A DNA stretch of 64,000 nucleotides, taken from Myxocyprinus asiaticus. Its lineage: Eukaryota > Chordata > Actinopteri > Cypriniformes > Catostomidae. Positions 24,976 to 37,704 of the stretch are shown here, piece after piece. The stretch lies in contig NC_059372.1 of NCBI RefSeq assembly GCF_019703515.2, positions 28,181,431-28,245,430 on the forward strand, given 5' to 3'. Position 1 is the first letter of the stretch. Every line of letters begins with the position of its first letter. The notes beneath the pieces are model-generated. The model saw only the letters and a list, made by a program, of their open reading frames with translations. It ran no database searches and was not told the origin of the DNA. The position numbers were made by a program, and so were the translations under genes.

Positions 24976-25085
24976 AATAAGGTTCCATTTGTTAACATCA
25001 CTTAACAACATTAGTTAACAAGAACTAACAAATGAACAATACTTTAACCAAGATTAATAAATGCTGTAAATACACGTCACAATAA
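24976..25085. repeat. Flank of an older repeat carrying the chromovirus
   Basis: aataaggttccatttgttaa, then attagttaacaagaacta and similar words, is dispersed-repeat sequence. It is continuous with ctgtaacactttac left of 19444, so the retroelement landed in it. Confidence 0.55.
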
Positions 25086-25592
25086 GCAACCCTGCCACAC
25101 CCAGCATACTGTAGATTTAGTCATTAATGATCAGCTTAATTGACAGTTATTGACTCTTTAATTGTTTCTTTTGAGCTAACCTGTATGATATACTACTCCC
25201 TAGGGACATCACAAGAAGACAGCTAAGAAAGCATGTAGTTTACATCAGAACATTTTTCAGGATATTCACAGCTTTTCATTGCACAGATGTTACTTCACAT
25301 CAAAGTGTAAAATCTGTCTTGATCCGGTCGTTTAACTTATGGCATGCATTTGACAGGTTGTAAATTGAATGTGTAAACTTAAAGAACTCCCATGCATATG
25401 AGAATGTAAAAGTGGAGATGAAATGATTGATTGGAAACTTGATTGAATATAAACTCTGGTCATTCAGTTTTAAATTCCACACATCCTTTACCTTAAAAAA
25501 AAGAAATAAAAAAAAAGTAAATATTGTAAGTAAATATTGGCTGCCCGCGATTTACGATCTACCCGACGATATAGCACCAACGTAATTTAAGG

Positions 25593-26285
25593 TTAAAGGT
25601 ATAATTCGTCCAAAAATGAAAATGATCTCATCATTTATGCCATCCCAGATTTCTATGACTTCCTTTACTCTGCTGTACACAAACAAAGATTTTTAGAAGA
25701 CTACTTCAGCTCTGGAGGTCCATTCAATGCAAGTGAATGGTGGCCAGAACTTTGAAGCTCCAAAAAGCACATAAAGGCACCATAAAAGTAATCCATATGA
25801 CTCCAGTAGTTAAATCAATGTCTTCAGAAGCGATATGATAGGTATGGGTGAGATACTAGAGATACTCCTTTTTTACTATAAATGTTCAGTCCTGCCCAGA
25901 TGGCAATATGCATGAAGAATGTGAATCACTAAAAAACAAAAGAATCTGGAAGTGAAAGTGGACATTTATAGTAAAAAAAATAAATAAATAAATAAAAAGA
26001 CTTGAAAATTGATCTTGAATAAGACTTGGATATCATATCGCTTCTGAAGACATGGATTTAACAACTGGAGTAATATTGGATTACTTTTATGCTGCTTTTA
26101 TGTGCTTTTTGAACCCTCAAAGTTCTGTTCACCATTCACATGCATTGTATGGACCTTCAGAGCCAAGATATATTTTCCGAAAATCTTCATTTGTGTTCAG
26201 CAGAAGAAAGAAAATAATACACATCTGGGATAAAATGAGGGTGAGAAAATTATAATTTTCATTTTTGGGTGAACTATCCCTTTAA
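25593..26285. mobile_element. MITE with long inverted arms
   Basis: Begins ttaaaggtataattcgtcca and ends catttttgggtgaactatcc plus ctttaa. The arms (ccatcccagatttctatgac against acacatctgggata) show the same family as 10450-11072 and 59547-60132. It contains an internal A/T-rich loop with taaataaataaata. Confidence 0.85.
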
Positions 26286-27283
26286 GGGAGAAAGAGCATT
26301 GTATACTAATAGGGCAAAAGAGCGTATCATTTTTTTCTTTTCTTTTATTTACTTGTAGCCTACACTTTTCTGATTTATCACAATTGAGGTCTCTGAAATA
26401 AAATGAACAGGCTATGTTAATTAGGCTTAATTAGTGACGTTAATAAAAAAGGCTAGGCGACGCAAAATTCATGGAAACAATATGAAATGTGATACTTTGC
26501 TTTTAATATTCAATCATAAGGTTATCGAGGAGTTTAAAGCCTACCTGTATTGGACTAGGATATAGAGAACGGAGTCATGCTGTGTTTGCGTTATTAATAA
26601 TTTTAACGTACACCTAATACGTCTGATGGTCATTATGTAAACAAATGGGAATTTTTTTATTTTTTTTACTCCGTTTCAAGATGAGAGTAGCCTACCTTTG
26701 TAGTTCCTTAGGAAAGTGTTCCTCCGCTTCTACACTGGTCTTAGAAAAAGTCCCCAGGAAAAGGATGCCAGTATCAAACTTAATCAAGAGACCATCTGTT
26801 TACATTCAGATCTTCTCTATTACTTCTCTAAAGGCGATTACTCATGTTTGTTAGTAACGACGGGGACAGGGCTAGAGCCTGGCACATTTCTTTAATGGTT
26901 CGCCCTCAGCTTATGACAGTTTGACGACGATTTTGCCAGGGATGGACTGGCCCCATAAGCAGCACCGAGACTTTTCCCGGTGGGCCGATCGACTTGTGGG
27001 GAGGCAGATTTCAAAACCAAGTTTACACAAGTGTTCCTATATCATCAGGCCAGTAGGAGATTTCATATGAACAAATCTTATTGTACATAAATTCATCAGC
27101 ATTTCACAACATTTAGCACTACATCTGTATCAAACTGATTTCATATCCAAAAACACATTTGAAGCTTACATGGACAGACAACATTTCCCAGTGTAAAATG
27201 TTGAGAGTTGTGTGGGGCACTTCTCTTGTGATTACAGCAAACAAATTGTTCTGACCGCTTTTCAAACTGGTTTGACCAATTAA
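26286..27283. other. Non-coding; possible hAT end at 26937
   Basis: cagggatggactggcccc followed by cccggtgggccgat (26937-26990) looks like a fish hAT terminal sequence. I could not find the partner end. Nothing else is recognised. Confidence 0.35.
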
Positions 27284-27287
27284 CTAA

Positions 27288-27322
<35 letters not shown>
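27284..27322. repeat. (TAAA)n microsatellite
   Basis: About nine taaa units. Confidence 0.95.
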
Positions 27323-27779
27323 AGCATTTGTTCAAACATCACCATCACCAAGCCATCTATGAAACTTACATTTGTCTTATTTTCTGTAATATGAAGTAAT
27401 AAAAGTAACAAGTAACAAATAGTGAGGAAATGTATCATTTTAAAATCATACATTTTACAAGTGACCTTTGAGGTGCTAGATAATACACAGAATATAGACT
27501 ATACAAAGAAATACATGATGCCATCTTTTGTCTGTTAATTGGTAACTCGAATACAAATCATTTTTACTTGCATTTCTGTCAAAGTCCCATTTGAATTTAC
27601 ATTTTACATAGTTTGTGGAGATAATAGTGTGAATGGTGTTATAAATAGTGATAGTGAGAATGTTTTATGCTATTTTTAGTGAAACATTTCGAATTAGCCT
27701 GGTTTGAGAAATCTGAATTGTAGATGTTTATCAATGTAATGACTCCCCTGCTTTTACTTGAGCCAGCACTAAAGAAAAC

Positions 27780-28862
27780 ATGTCCACCCCATATCTTCCC
27801 AAATTTTCCAGCTTCCTGCGGGGAAAGATGAGTTTCTTTAAGAAACTCAGTATCATATTTCTTACGTTTTAACCTTCCTTCTTTTTATAGGGTGCCCCAA
27901 CCCATTCACATTCCATGTGGAGAGAGATAACCCACTCATATTAACATGACATTTTGATATAAAAGAAAAAATTAATTGTGTGTCAAAAACAAAATTATAA
28001 AGAACACATTTCAGCATTAATGCAACAATAAAACCCCGAACTTCCCCCCGAACCAAACAAACAGAAAAAAGAAAAACGTGCGCACTAACCCCACGCACGA
28101 CAGTGCCAACTGGCGTCGATCCCTCTAAACTGAAAGAGTCCATGTATGCCCCCGCGACAACTTTGCCATCGGATTGCTCAAGTCTGGTGCTTCTGCACAA
28201 ATTTGAGGAAAAATTACATAACAGAAAATAATTTGTAAAACAAACTCCAGCTAATAGAAGGCATAAGCATAAAGAACAAGCAGATTCATCCACAGCTGAA
28301 GGTATGTTCCTCCACAAAACAAACTCCAGCCGCTATGCGGAACCAGCACAAAAGAAAATAAAACAGGCGTTCCGGTTCCTCAGACAGTCCAGTGTATATT
28401 TAACGAGTCAAGCTGACTCAGATAATTCCCTCTCCGATGACTCCAGGTAATCGATCCGCTTCTCAACATCTGCCACTCTTGTAACCAACTCGGAGAATTT
28501 TGTTTCCATCACCAAAATCAATCAACGTATTACAGCGAGATCTTCTAAGTCAGCAACAACTTTCATCAGCATCACAAACATGTTGGACAGTTGACGCTGG
28601 ATTTCACCGGCCGTACCATTCAAACCGAGTCCCTGGTCTGAAGGCCCATCAGAGGTTTCAACTTGAGCACGTAAGTGTCTTTTTATATCTCCAGAGCCCG
28701 AGGATTTTGAATTTTTTGCCATATTGACTTCAAAGAGCAAATATGTAGCAGGGTGTATCAAATCTCACTGGATTACAACACAAAAATAACTAAAAACTAG
28801 CAAAGTGCGCAGAGCTCCCCATCTACATGTCTGCTCCTCGCATGGCGTCCAAGCTCTTGAAT
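27780..28862 (-). mobile_element. L1-like LINE, 5' fragment, inverted
   Basis: On the minus strand, ORF1 starts at 28722 (MAKNSKSSGSGDIKRHLRAQ, then coiled-coil-like LSNMFVMLMKVVADLEDLAV and FSELVTRVADVEKRIDYL after one stop). The ORF1 body is missing. The inter-ORF region follows, and ORF2 begins near 27945 with MSGLSLSTWNVNGLGHPIKR, the start of an APE-type endonuclease. The 5' end (gcttggacgccatgcgagga) is near 28860. The endonuclease breaks off after about 25-45 residues with a stop. Confidence 0.8.
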
Positions 28863-29099
28863 TAATCTGGTTCAGTAGTTTTTTAGTTTGCTTTTCATCA
28901 TTTGGTTTTCATTAAAGGCTGCTCATAGCTTATAAACCATTATTTCACCTCAGCTATTTATGACACAAAACACACTTAAGACTTAATCATGAAAGAAGAA
29001 AGGTTCTAATTAAAAAAAGAAAACATTTATTTCATTCAGATAAGCAAGCATGAGCATCTGAGCCCGATCCTCCAGTTAATTGTGAATCTTTGTCTGTCC

Positions 29100-30215
29100 T
29101 CCATCTGCATCAAACCCATTGCTAGCCACTGTCTGTCTTCAGTGCCAGTGCCGCTTTGTATCTCTCACCAGCCCCAATATCTGCCATTGTTTGTGTCCAG
29201 ACCAAGTACCAGCCAGTGTCTCTCACCAGCCACAGTGACTGTGTCAGTGTTTGTCTTCAGCCAGAGTCCCTGCCAGTATCTTTTACCACACCCAGTGCCT
29301 GCCAGTGTCTGTGTCTAGCCACAGTGTCTGTCTGCCAGTGTCTTTTTCTAACCAAAGCCCCTGCCACTGTCTGTCTCCAGCCAGAGTGCCAGCCAATGTA
29401 TGTACAGCCAGAGTGCCAGCCAGTGTCTCTCACCAGCCCCAAAGCCTGCCAATGTCTGTCCAGCTGAAGTGTCAGCCATTGTCTCTGTCCAGCCAAAGTG
29501 CCTCCCAGTGTCTGTCTCCAGCCAGAGTGCCTCCCAGTGTCTGTCTCCAGCCAGAGTGCCTCCCAGTGTCTGTCTCCAGCCAGAGTGCCTCCCAGTGTCT
29601 GTCTCCAGCCAGAGTGCCTCCCAGTGTCTGTCTCCAGCCAGAGTGACTGCCAGTGTCTCTGTCCAGCCAAAGTGCCTCCCAGTGTCTGTCTCCAGTCAGA
29701 GTGCCTCCCAGTGTCTGTCTCCAGCCAGAGTGCCTCCCAGTGTCTGTCTCCAGCCAGAGTGCCTCCCAGTGTCTGTCTCCAGCCAGAGTGACTGCCAGTG
29801 TCTGTCTCCAGCCAGAGTGACTGCCAGTGTCTGTCTCCAGCCAGAGTGACTGCCAGTGTCTGTCTCCAGCCAGAGTGACTGCCAGTGTCTGTCTCCAGCC
29901 AGAGTGACTGCCAGTGTCTGTCTCCAGCCAGAGTGACTGCCAGTGTCTGTCTCCAGCCAGAGTGACTGTCAGCGTCTCTCTCCAGCCAAAGAACCTGCCA
30001 GTGTCTCTCTCCAGCCAAAGAACCTGCCAGTGTCTGTCTTCAACCCAAGTGCCAGCCAGTACCTCTCACCAGTCATAGTGCCAGTCATTGTCTCTTGATG
30101 TGTGTGCTTGGCTGAGGAGTCACTGATGCAAAAGTACCATCTGTGGGATTATGACTGTCTTCGGCCAAAGTGTCTGCGAGTGTCTCTCACTGGCGCCTGT
30201 GGCTGTCCATATCTG
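29100..30215. repeat. 29-bp minisatellite, roughly 35 units
   Basis: The core unit is ccagtgtctgtctccagcc followed by agagtgcctc or agagtgactg. Starts of gccagagtg at 29521, 29550 and 29579 fix the period at 29 bp. Units are near-identical in the middle (29500-29950) and degenerate at both edges. Because 29 is not a multiple of three, long open frames with a 29-residue periodicity appear on both strands; they are not genes. The array lies exactly between two opposed L1 fragments. Confidence 0.95.
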
Positions 30216-30219
30216 TCTC

Positions 30220-33200
30220 CAGTTATGACATCTCTTATACATATAGATCAGGTGGGGTTTATTCGGGGCTGTAACTCTTCTGATAACATTAGGCGTTTCA
30301 TCCATATCATGTGGTCAGTGGCGAATGAACAGACTCCGGTCACAGCCATCTCACTTGACGCCGAGAAAGGTGTTTGATATGGTAGAATGGGATTATCTTT
30401 TTAAGATTTTGGAAATGTATTGGTTCAGGAATACTTTTATTGGGTGGATTAAGTTACTTTATAGACACCCGGTAGCGGCAGTTCAAACAAATGGATTAAT
30501 TTCAGATTATTGTACTCTGGATGGGGCACCTGGCAGGGTTGCCCTCTTTCCCCATTATTGTTCTGTCTTGCTCTGGAACCATTAGCAGCCACGATAAGAA
30601 AGGAGGATGATTTTCCAGGGGTGGTGGCGGGGCGCATAAGCTTTTTTTTTATGCAGATGATATTTTATTATTTGTCTCCGACCCAACTAGATCTATGCCT
30701 TGCCTCCACAGAATTATTCATTCCTTTTCCAAGTTCTCAGGATACAGAGTGAATTGGTCTAAATCCGAAGCTTTGGCTCTGACAGCTTACTGCCCAGTAA
30801 CGGCTTTTCAGCAGGGCGCCTTCATGTGGCCCAAACAGGGCATTAAGTATTTGGGTATTTTATTCCCAGCAAATGTGTGATTTAGTTAGTTAATTTTGAC
30901 CCTTTAATAAAAAGGTTTGAGCGATGTGGGCAGGTGGACTTCATTACATTTATCTATGATTGGGAAGGATAATGTTATTAAAATGAATTGTATTCCAAAA
31001 TTCAATTACCTGCTACAATCTCTCCCTATAGATGTCCCTCTCTCTTATTTCAAGCAATTTGATAACATAGCGAAGTCCTTCATTTGGAATGGTAAACGTC
31101 CCAGATTACATTTCAATAAGTTACATAGGCCGATTGACAAAGGTGGGCTAGGCCTACACAAGATTGTTTTATTATTATGCATTCAGTCTCAGACATTTGG
31201 TTTGTAACATATTAAGCTTACTAAAATGGATAAACCAAAAGTCACCACAAAAAGATTGAGGAAAAAAAAAAACTCTAAACTGTATTTCTAATCCACAAAC
31301 ATAAAATGCCACTCTTATACAGGAAATTAATATTGTGAACATAAGCATCAATCAAAATAGCAAACACATCATAGCAATATAACAAAACAAACACTTATCT
31401 TTTAATGTCCAGCAGAGTAGTGAAAAATAGTCCAGAGTCCAACAAAATGAAATGAAATGAAATGAAATATTCCCCAAACTAATTCTCCACAGAGTCTGTA
31501 ATCCTTGAATGAAATGGTCCTCCAAACAGAAAAATAATAATCCAAACAAACAAGTAGTGTGGTCAAAAAAAAACAAAAAAAAAAAAAACCTTCTTCTTTT
31601 GGATATCCGTGAGCCAGTATTTCACAAAAGAGTTCCAAAAAAGAGAAAAGTATTATCTGGCCAAAGGTCCCCAAAACAGGTAATCCTCCAGATATTTAGC
31701 ACTAGGAAAATCCCATGTGCTCTCCTTGACTCCCCTGGTACTCTGGTAGGCCTTCCTTTACAGGTGGCTCTACCATCAAAATAAAAGTCCTCCTTCCCTC
31801 TACAGGAAGTCAGTACAATATACAAGTCCCTGGCTTTTCCCACAATTAAATAATCCTCAGAAATATAATATAAATTACAGCAATGATATAATGTTATGTC
31901 AACCCAACTCACATTTAACAGTTTATGAAAATGAAACTTCATGAAGTTCATGAAACTTAAATTAGGACATAATAGCAAATACTAAATTAAACATATACAC
32001 ACTTTTATCAGTAATTTACCCTTTTCTCATTTTTCTTTTTGGTAAAATATCTGATTGCACATGTATAAGTATTGTCCTAATGTGGCAGTGTCACAGGCTC
32101 ATTGGACGCTTCCACCTGAAAGAGCCCCTCCCTGGTTTTCTATTGAACAGGAAGTTCTTGCCCCTATTTCGCCATTGCAAATCCTTTCTATCAAACTAAC
32201 CAGAGAAGTTAAGTTACACCCTGTTATCTCCCATTTGCACTCGATATGTACAAAAGTGTCCAGTGTGTTTATTTCAGACATTTATTTAAATGTTGCCTCG
32301 AGCATATGGCTGAACCCAAAATTATGTTTTAATAAGTCCTATTTCTGCTGGTCAGAGTGGATTGTGAGGGAGGTTAATACGCTCGGTGACCTATATGAGA
32401 GTGGAGTGTTGAGATCTTTTGAAAATATGGTTTAACATTTTAGGATTCCCAGATCTCACTTTAGGTATTTACAGCTGCGCCACCTGCTCTGTTCTGTTTT
32501 TGGGAGTAGCATACACCCCCCTAAAGCGGCAGATACTGTGGGAGTGGTGATTACTGCTTTTGGAAAAGGTCATGAGGCATCAGTGTATTACTCCGTGTTA
32601 ATTCTGAGTCTGGGGGACGGAGCTTTAACTTCTGTCAAGAGATTATGGGAGAAAGATTTAAACTTGGTATTGGAGGAGGAAGTGTGGGCTAGGATTCTAA
32701 AAAATGTCAAGTCTACATCTAGAGATGCAAGGGTGCGCCTTATGCAATTTAAGATTTTACATCAATTCTATTGGACCCCCTCTAGATTGTATAGGCTTGA
32801 TCTTAAAGACACACCCACCTGCTGGCGATGCCAATCAGGGGACACAACCCATGTGGTGGTGTGTTAAGATCCAAAAATTTTGGTTGAGGGTTCAGAGTTT
32901 TATGTGTGACATATTGGACATTCAATTTTCATTTTGCCCCAGACTCTGTATTTTAGGCAATGGGGCGGTCATTAATATAGGGGATAGATATATAAAAAGT
33001 TGGGTCCTAGCTGGAGTTATGTTTGGAAGACGGATCATTCTTAGGGGATGGAAGTCGGCTGGAACACCCTCATTTCAGGAGTGATGCACAGAGATGGGCA
33101 GGGTGGCGGCATTCCAGGAGGTGGCATATAGAAGGCTGGGAAAATGGGATTTGTTTAACAGAAAGTGGGGTAGATATTTGGCCTTTTGGGAGGTTCTCGG

Positions 33201-33425
33201 GGAGGGGTAGTGGAGAGGGATTTGTAGTTTTAAATGTGTGTGTGCATTACTGTTTTTTGAAAGTATACTTTTTTTAATTTTTTTTTTTTTTATGTTCTAA
33301 ATAATTATGACCACTGGGGTGCATGTTTGTGTCAGGTGAGATGGGTGGGGGGGTTAATTTATATAATTTGATTCTGTATTTTCTGTTATGTTTATTTAAT
33401 TTGTGAATGGAATCAATAAAAATGG
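30220..33425 (+). mobile_element. L1-like LINE, 3' fragment (RT to 3' end)
   Basis: Starts within RT at LIHIDQVGFIRGCNSSDNIR and goes on through WDYLFKILEMYWF and [12 protein letters not shown]. The active site YADD is at 30650-30661 (frame shifted by a T run), followed by [16 protein letters not shown]. The distal ORF2 continues at 30917-31200 and, after a solo LTR, at 32096-32870, ending in a CWRCQSGDTTHVVVC zinc-type motif. The 3' UTR ends aatcaataaaaatggttaat near 33425. Multiple stops make it non-functional. Confidence 0.88.
31203..32095. mobile_element. Solo LTR inserted in the L1
   Basis: 893 bp, beginning tgtaacatattaagcttact and ending ggcagtgtcaca (TG...CA). It is flanked by ggtt (31199-31202) and ggct (32096-32099), a 4-bp duplication with one change. 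Removing it rejoins the L1 frame so that ...LRH-type sequence runs into WTLPPERAPPW. There is no internal coding region. Family unknown. Confidence 0.65.
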
Positions 33426-34451
33426 TTAATAACAAAAAGTGATTATGATGTCATATCATCAAAGTCTTTGTGTTATTGCAAGTTTTACCCAGCTAAATGA
33501 CAGGAATAAAGAGATAGAGAAAGTTGTGCTGTTATTAATCAGTGGAGCCGCTCTTGTAATGAGTATCATGATCCTGCAGTAGAGGAGGCTGCAGATTCAG
33601 GACCGCAGTCCTAGGACCGCATTTCTAGCAATATGGCACTAATACAAGATGGACGACAATCAGAGTGTGATTACTGAATGTGAATCAAGTTTTATTTGTT
33701 TAACGTTAAAAACAATTGTGGTGTCTTGAACTGGACAGCAAAGTCTAACTATTGTCTTAAAGGCACTACAAACAATCATTAGCTTCTGATAGCCTGATGC
33801 AAAACGAACTGTTAGCCTATTTGTTTATTTGTTTAATGAAACTGTAGCATGATTTTGGCAAGCCTAACTATGTGTTGACTTTGATAATTGACTATGATAA
33901 TTGACAATGACTATGATAATTAATTCTAGCCAGCATATTAATTAAACTTTAAAAGATGATAAAAGCATGTCGATTTGATCTGTCGATTTGATCTGTGTCT
34001 GTCAGCTACATTAAATCAGCAGTAGCCTACTGTCTTCAGTGTGAAAGCTTGTTTAATACTCATTGTTTTACCATTTTAATTAAGTTTAATTAATCTTAAT
34101 AATTAAACTGTGCTGACTGCCTGTTTACCCCACAATGTGTTATCAGCCCATCTCTTCATTTTGACATTGTTTTGTAATGTTGAATGAGACATTTGTCATT
34201 TTTAATAGTCAGTTATTATGTAGGTCTATTCTACAGGCCTACACCACATACAGTCCATGGTTACCACGTGTTAGATTCTGTCATGTACTGTATAGCCTAT
34301 ATGAAGTGATTTCATGGACACAGATTAAGCTCAATGAAGGACAGAAGATTCAAAAAGTATTTTGGTCCAGTACTAGGCTTAGGCCTAATTTATGTCTGTG
34401 AAATGATCTCAAAATGTTCAATTTGACCAATTATGCTCTCTCTTTTTCAAA
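33426..34451. other. Non-coding with a module related to 43690-43790
   Basis: 33560-33640 (cctgcagtagaggaggctgc, then caggaccgc and tcctaggaccgc) resembles the reverse complement of about 43670-43745 (cctgcaatagatgaggctgc on that strand). The rest is AT-rich without a recognised gene. Confidence 0.45.
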
Positions 34452-35210
34452 ATGCATATAACAATCCAAGAAGGGAGATCCTTGCCCGAATTGAAGAGAT
34501 GCACCACATGCTGCAAGGACTTCCACTGCCCATTCTGTAGTTCAGCTTTGTTCCACCCAACAAAGTTGAGCAAGGTCAGAACCCATTTAGAGAGTCATTT
34601 CAATCATGCAGTTCTACATGAAGGTAAAGTTTGCAAACATTCTCTTGGGAAATGCAAATGGAGTTCCAATGTGTCTATGCATTAAAAGCAGCCTGAATAT
34701 TATGATCAGTTCCATTTGAGCAATGAATCAAAACAATTTCTGATTTGTTTTTTGGTAACCAGATACTCGATTCAGATTTTGAGTATTCATAATTTACACT
34801 TTTAAATAATATGATCATAATTATACTACAGTTCTATGTTCTTATGTTTTAGGGTATACCATTCACAGAAGTGGGTTAGATTACCGACCACAGTGGCATT
34901 ACCACTGCATCCACTGCCAGTCAATGCTGTCACGTAATCCGGACTTCATTAACCACCTGTGTTTGTGCAAGGAGAAGCACCCTGCCATAACCCCCACCAT
35001 CCCAGCTAAAGCAACCACCACAATCCCATCTCCAACAACTCCCAACATTCCAGCTCCAACAACTCCCAACATTCCAGCTCCAACAACCCTCACTGGGCCA
35101 ACCACCCCAAGTAGACAGATGCAAAGGGTCCATGTGAAGCCAGTACTACAGAAAAAATTTCCCATATGCCAGCTTCTCATGAAAAAAAAAAATATTTGAA
35201 AAGGCACATA
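34452..35210 (+). pseudogene. N-terminal zinc-finger and proline-rich part of the HMGXB3-like copy
   Basis: Block one contains FHCPFCSSALFHPTKLSKVR followed by THLESHFNHAVLHEG, a C2H2-like finger. Block two opens with WHYHCIHCQSMLSRNPDFIN then HLCLC, another Cys/His unit, and a low-complexity Pro/Thr tract with the repeated unit NIPAPTTP. A third finger-like segment (FPICQLLMKKKN, then in the next frame LKRHIERKHTGKHH) is split by an A-run frameshift. The role of the fingers as nucleic-acid binders is inference. Confidence 0.6.
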
Positions 35211-35249
35211 GAAAGAAAGCACACAGGCAAACATCACAGCAAGTTCCCA

Positions 35250-36368
35250 CCTTTAGAGTGAATATATAGATCCTGAGAATGGAGGCTATACTGTCCACAA
35301 ATGTTTTCATGGTACCAGTACACCTCTGCATGTTGAAACTAAAGTATGGGGGGAAAATCAACATGTTTCCTGTGAATCCAATGAGTGCCAGGTGAACATG
35401 GAGTTTGCATGTAGGAGTGGGTTGAAAGCATATCAATGCATACACCTCAAACCAGTAACATATTGTACATCCTATGCCTCCTCTCCTGTACTTCATGAAG
35501 AAACACTTACTGAGATGGTGAACAGCAAGTGGTTTGGCGAGGATAAAAAGAAGGTCTGCATTGATCTGCAAAACCTTGCCAACGGCAACCATGTACCTCT
35601 ATCTGTATACTCCAGAATTGGAACCCATCAGTCAAAGAAATACATCTCCATTTATGAGCCCACAGTTTCATATTACAGTCATTTGGGAAGAGTCATGGTG
35701 TCGTCCAACACAAAAAATAATTCATGGCACTGTGCAAGGACAAAGATTTCATGCCCACACAAATATATAGCAAAATGGTACTTATTTCAGACGTACCGTG
35801 AACTGTTCAGGAAAGTCTGGAGCATGAGGAGGTGGAATTCCTAACAACAACAGGCTGATCTAACATACTGTATCCACCAAAAGATGACCAAAAGACGTAT
35901 GGTCCAGTATATTCTGAAGTACACAAAGTCACCTGCTGTTCTGCCAGAACATTACTGGCTTCCATCAGTGGAAAAAGAATACCCAAGGCACCTCATTCCA
36001 CAGGAGATGATTTGCCAGCACTGCCCAGGTAATGTGCCCCTGAGTGACCCAGTCCTCATTACACATAAGGCCAAAAACCTCACCAACTCCAATTGTTCAA
36101 GGTAGGCCAGTGATATCGATCTGTTGATATATTATTACAATCTACTGTGGCAGATTTGGTCTACTTTCAGTAATCATTCAATGTGTTGTAAACTGTACTG
36201 TGATTCTTGTTGAATCTTTGGATTTCCAGATGTCTCTACCTATTGTAAATCTTGCCATCAATGTGGAACCCACTACCGGTACCAAGTGTGGAAAGACGGC
36301 CTACACAATTTTATGACCGGATACTCCTTGATCTCCCTTTATGCCTAACCACAAAGAACATGCTACAG
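35250..36368 (+). pseudogene. Cysteine-cluster region of the HMGXB3-like copy
   Basis: The open frame 35392-35844 includes FGEDKKKVCIDLQNLANGNH, SYYSHLGRVMVS and WHCARTKISCPHKYIAKWYL, a SWIM-like C-x-C...C-x-H unit in which the second Cys is now Arg. After one stop (35842) the same frame continues with YILKYTKSPAVLPEHYWLPS and MICQHCPGNVPLSDPVLITH. The next exon (36230-36368), in its correct frame, gives DVSTYCKSCHQCGTHYRYQV, a CxxCxxC cluster. These Cys clusters are the ones associated with KDZ-type proteins. Confidence 0.6.
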
Positions 36369-36505
36369 GTAATTTTTGATCTAACTTAATTGAAGTATAA
36401 AAAGTATAATAATGTGAATGAATCCTTTTTATTGGGTAAATGTACAAATGTACAACTACATTTTTACAGTACATTTGGTTTTTCATTATTATGTTTCTCC
36501 CCTAG

Positions 36506-37704
36506 ATCCATACTGCAGTGATCTTAGTGCTAGAGTATTTGGAATTGACTACAGGGGTACAGTTCCCCTCAGCTGATACAGTTCTCCATGGGTATCTTCA
36601 CTTTGAAGCACTTACAGAACATGATTACCAGTATTCTTATGTGATCTGTGGTGATCATCTACCAGTGGTCATCATGGACCTCCATAAGAAGGGAGCCTTC
36701 CATTTGTCAGGTAAGAATGCTTTCATGGAATAGACTGATTTAGATGTTAATTACCAACCGGATTACTCTCAGAATTTACTTTTTGTGTAATGTTTTCACA
36801 TTATTTCTTTAGTAAGTGACCTTGCACTACCTCCAGAGGATTCATTGGAGAGGTTGATATGGAACGTTTTTGGGTGGCACTTTCAGTGGAGAGGATCGGT
36901 TGAGGATTTGTAACAAGTAATGCAAGCCAAGATTATCAAGCAATTAGCAAACATGTTACACCTTTTCAATGACTGCAGAATTGTGTGACAAATGAACTAA
37001 CACATGGAGATAGAACCAATAACATGTTTACATTTATCAATATGTCAAGATCAAGATGTATTGACATATTTCTTGTGTTTTGTTATTTCCAAAGGTCACC
37101 AACACAATCCATTTGCAGTTCCACCAACTTCCACTTTTGGATTATGTGCCCGTGCAGCATTGTATACAGTATAAAGTGTAACATTCGAGTGGAAAGCCCA
37201 CATGACTTCACAGACATCCTGCTTTCTTGGAAACACATACCAAATATTGTAATATATGACTTAGCATGTGGATTAGCAACACATATGAATCTCAGAGAAC
37301 CAGAAAAGTTGCCCTTCAAACCATTTGAAGGACGGTTAAGGGCCCCAACTCCAGACAACATAGCACAAGCCAAAGATGGAAAACTGAAGGTGTCACTACC
37401 TTGGCTGAACTGCAAGAAACTGGTCCCAGACTGTGATGGCCATCCAACAACCGGTTCAGCAGAGCATTATGCTCTGTATGACCAATTCCATGAGGATTAT
37501 ACAAAGGATGCCCGCGATGCCCTGCGGAAGCTTGGCCTGGTCCCTCAACTTGCCAGAAAAGTCAACAGTCAAGTAGCAGAACAGCTGTTCACAAGAATGA
37601 AAAAAAAAAATATTTACTTCTTAAACATGGCTTTACCATCATCCCATCTGTTCCTCATGAGGAATATCATCCACCATTACAACATTCACAAAAACAAACA
37701 ATGA
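36506..37704 (+). pseudogene. KDZ-like C-terminal domain of the HMGXB3-like copy
   Basis: 36506-36710 reads VLEYLELTTGVQFPSADTVL, GYLHFEALTEHDY and VVIMDLHKKGAFHLSG. 37095-37704 reads IVYSIKCNIRVESPHDFTDI, LLSWKHIPNIVIYDLACGLA (acidic residue in an IYD.A motif), KLPFKPFEGRLRAPTPDNIA and TTGSAEHYALYDQFHEDYTK. It ends FLMRNIIHHYNIHKN. The best-preserved stretch, 37160-37704, is open for about 180 codons. The IYD.A block is where KDZ transposases carry a catalytic Asp (family knowledge); I cannot confirm a full catalytic triad. Confidence 0.6.

Noticed and set aside
28082..28317. Minus-strand frame upstream of the L1 endonuclease start, with a signal-peptide-like stretch
   Set aside because: It is the ORF1-ORF2 spacer of the L1 read in frame; the real start is MSGLSLSTWNVNGLG.
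29257..30018. 253-codon minus-strand frame rich in Trp/His repeats, and overlapping plus-strand Cys/Val/Ser repeats
   Set aside because: They are translations of a 29-bp tandem repeat. The 29-residue period follows from three units of 29 bp, and no frame is preferred.
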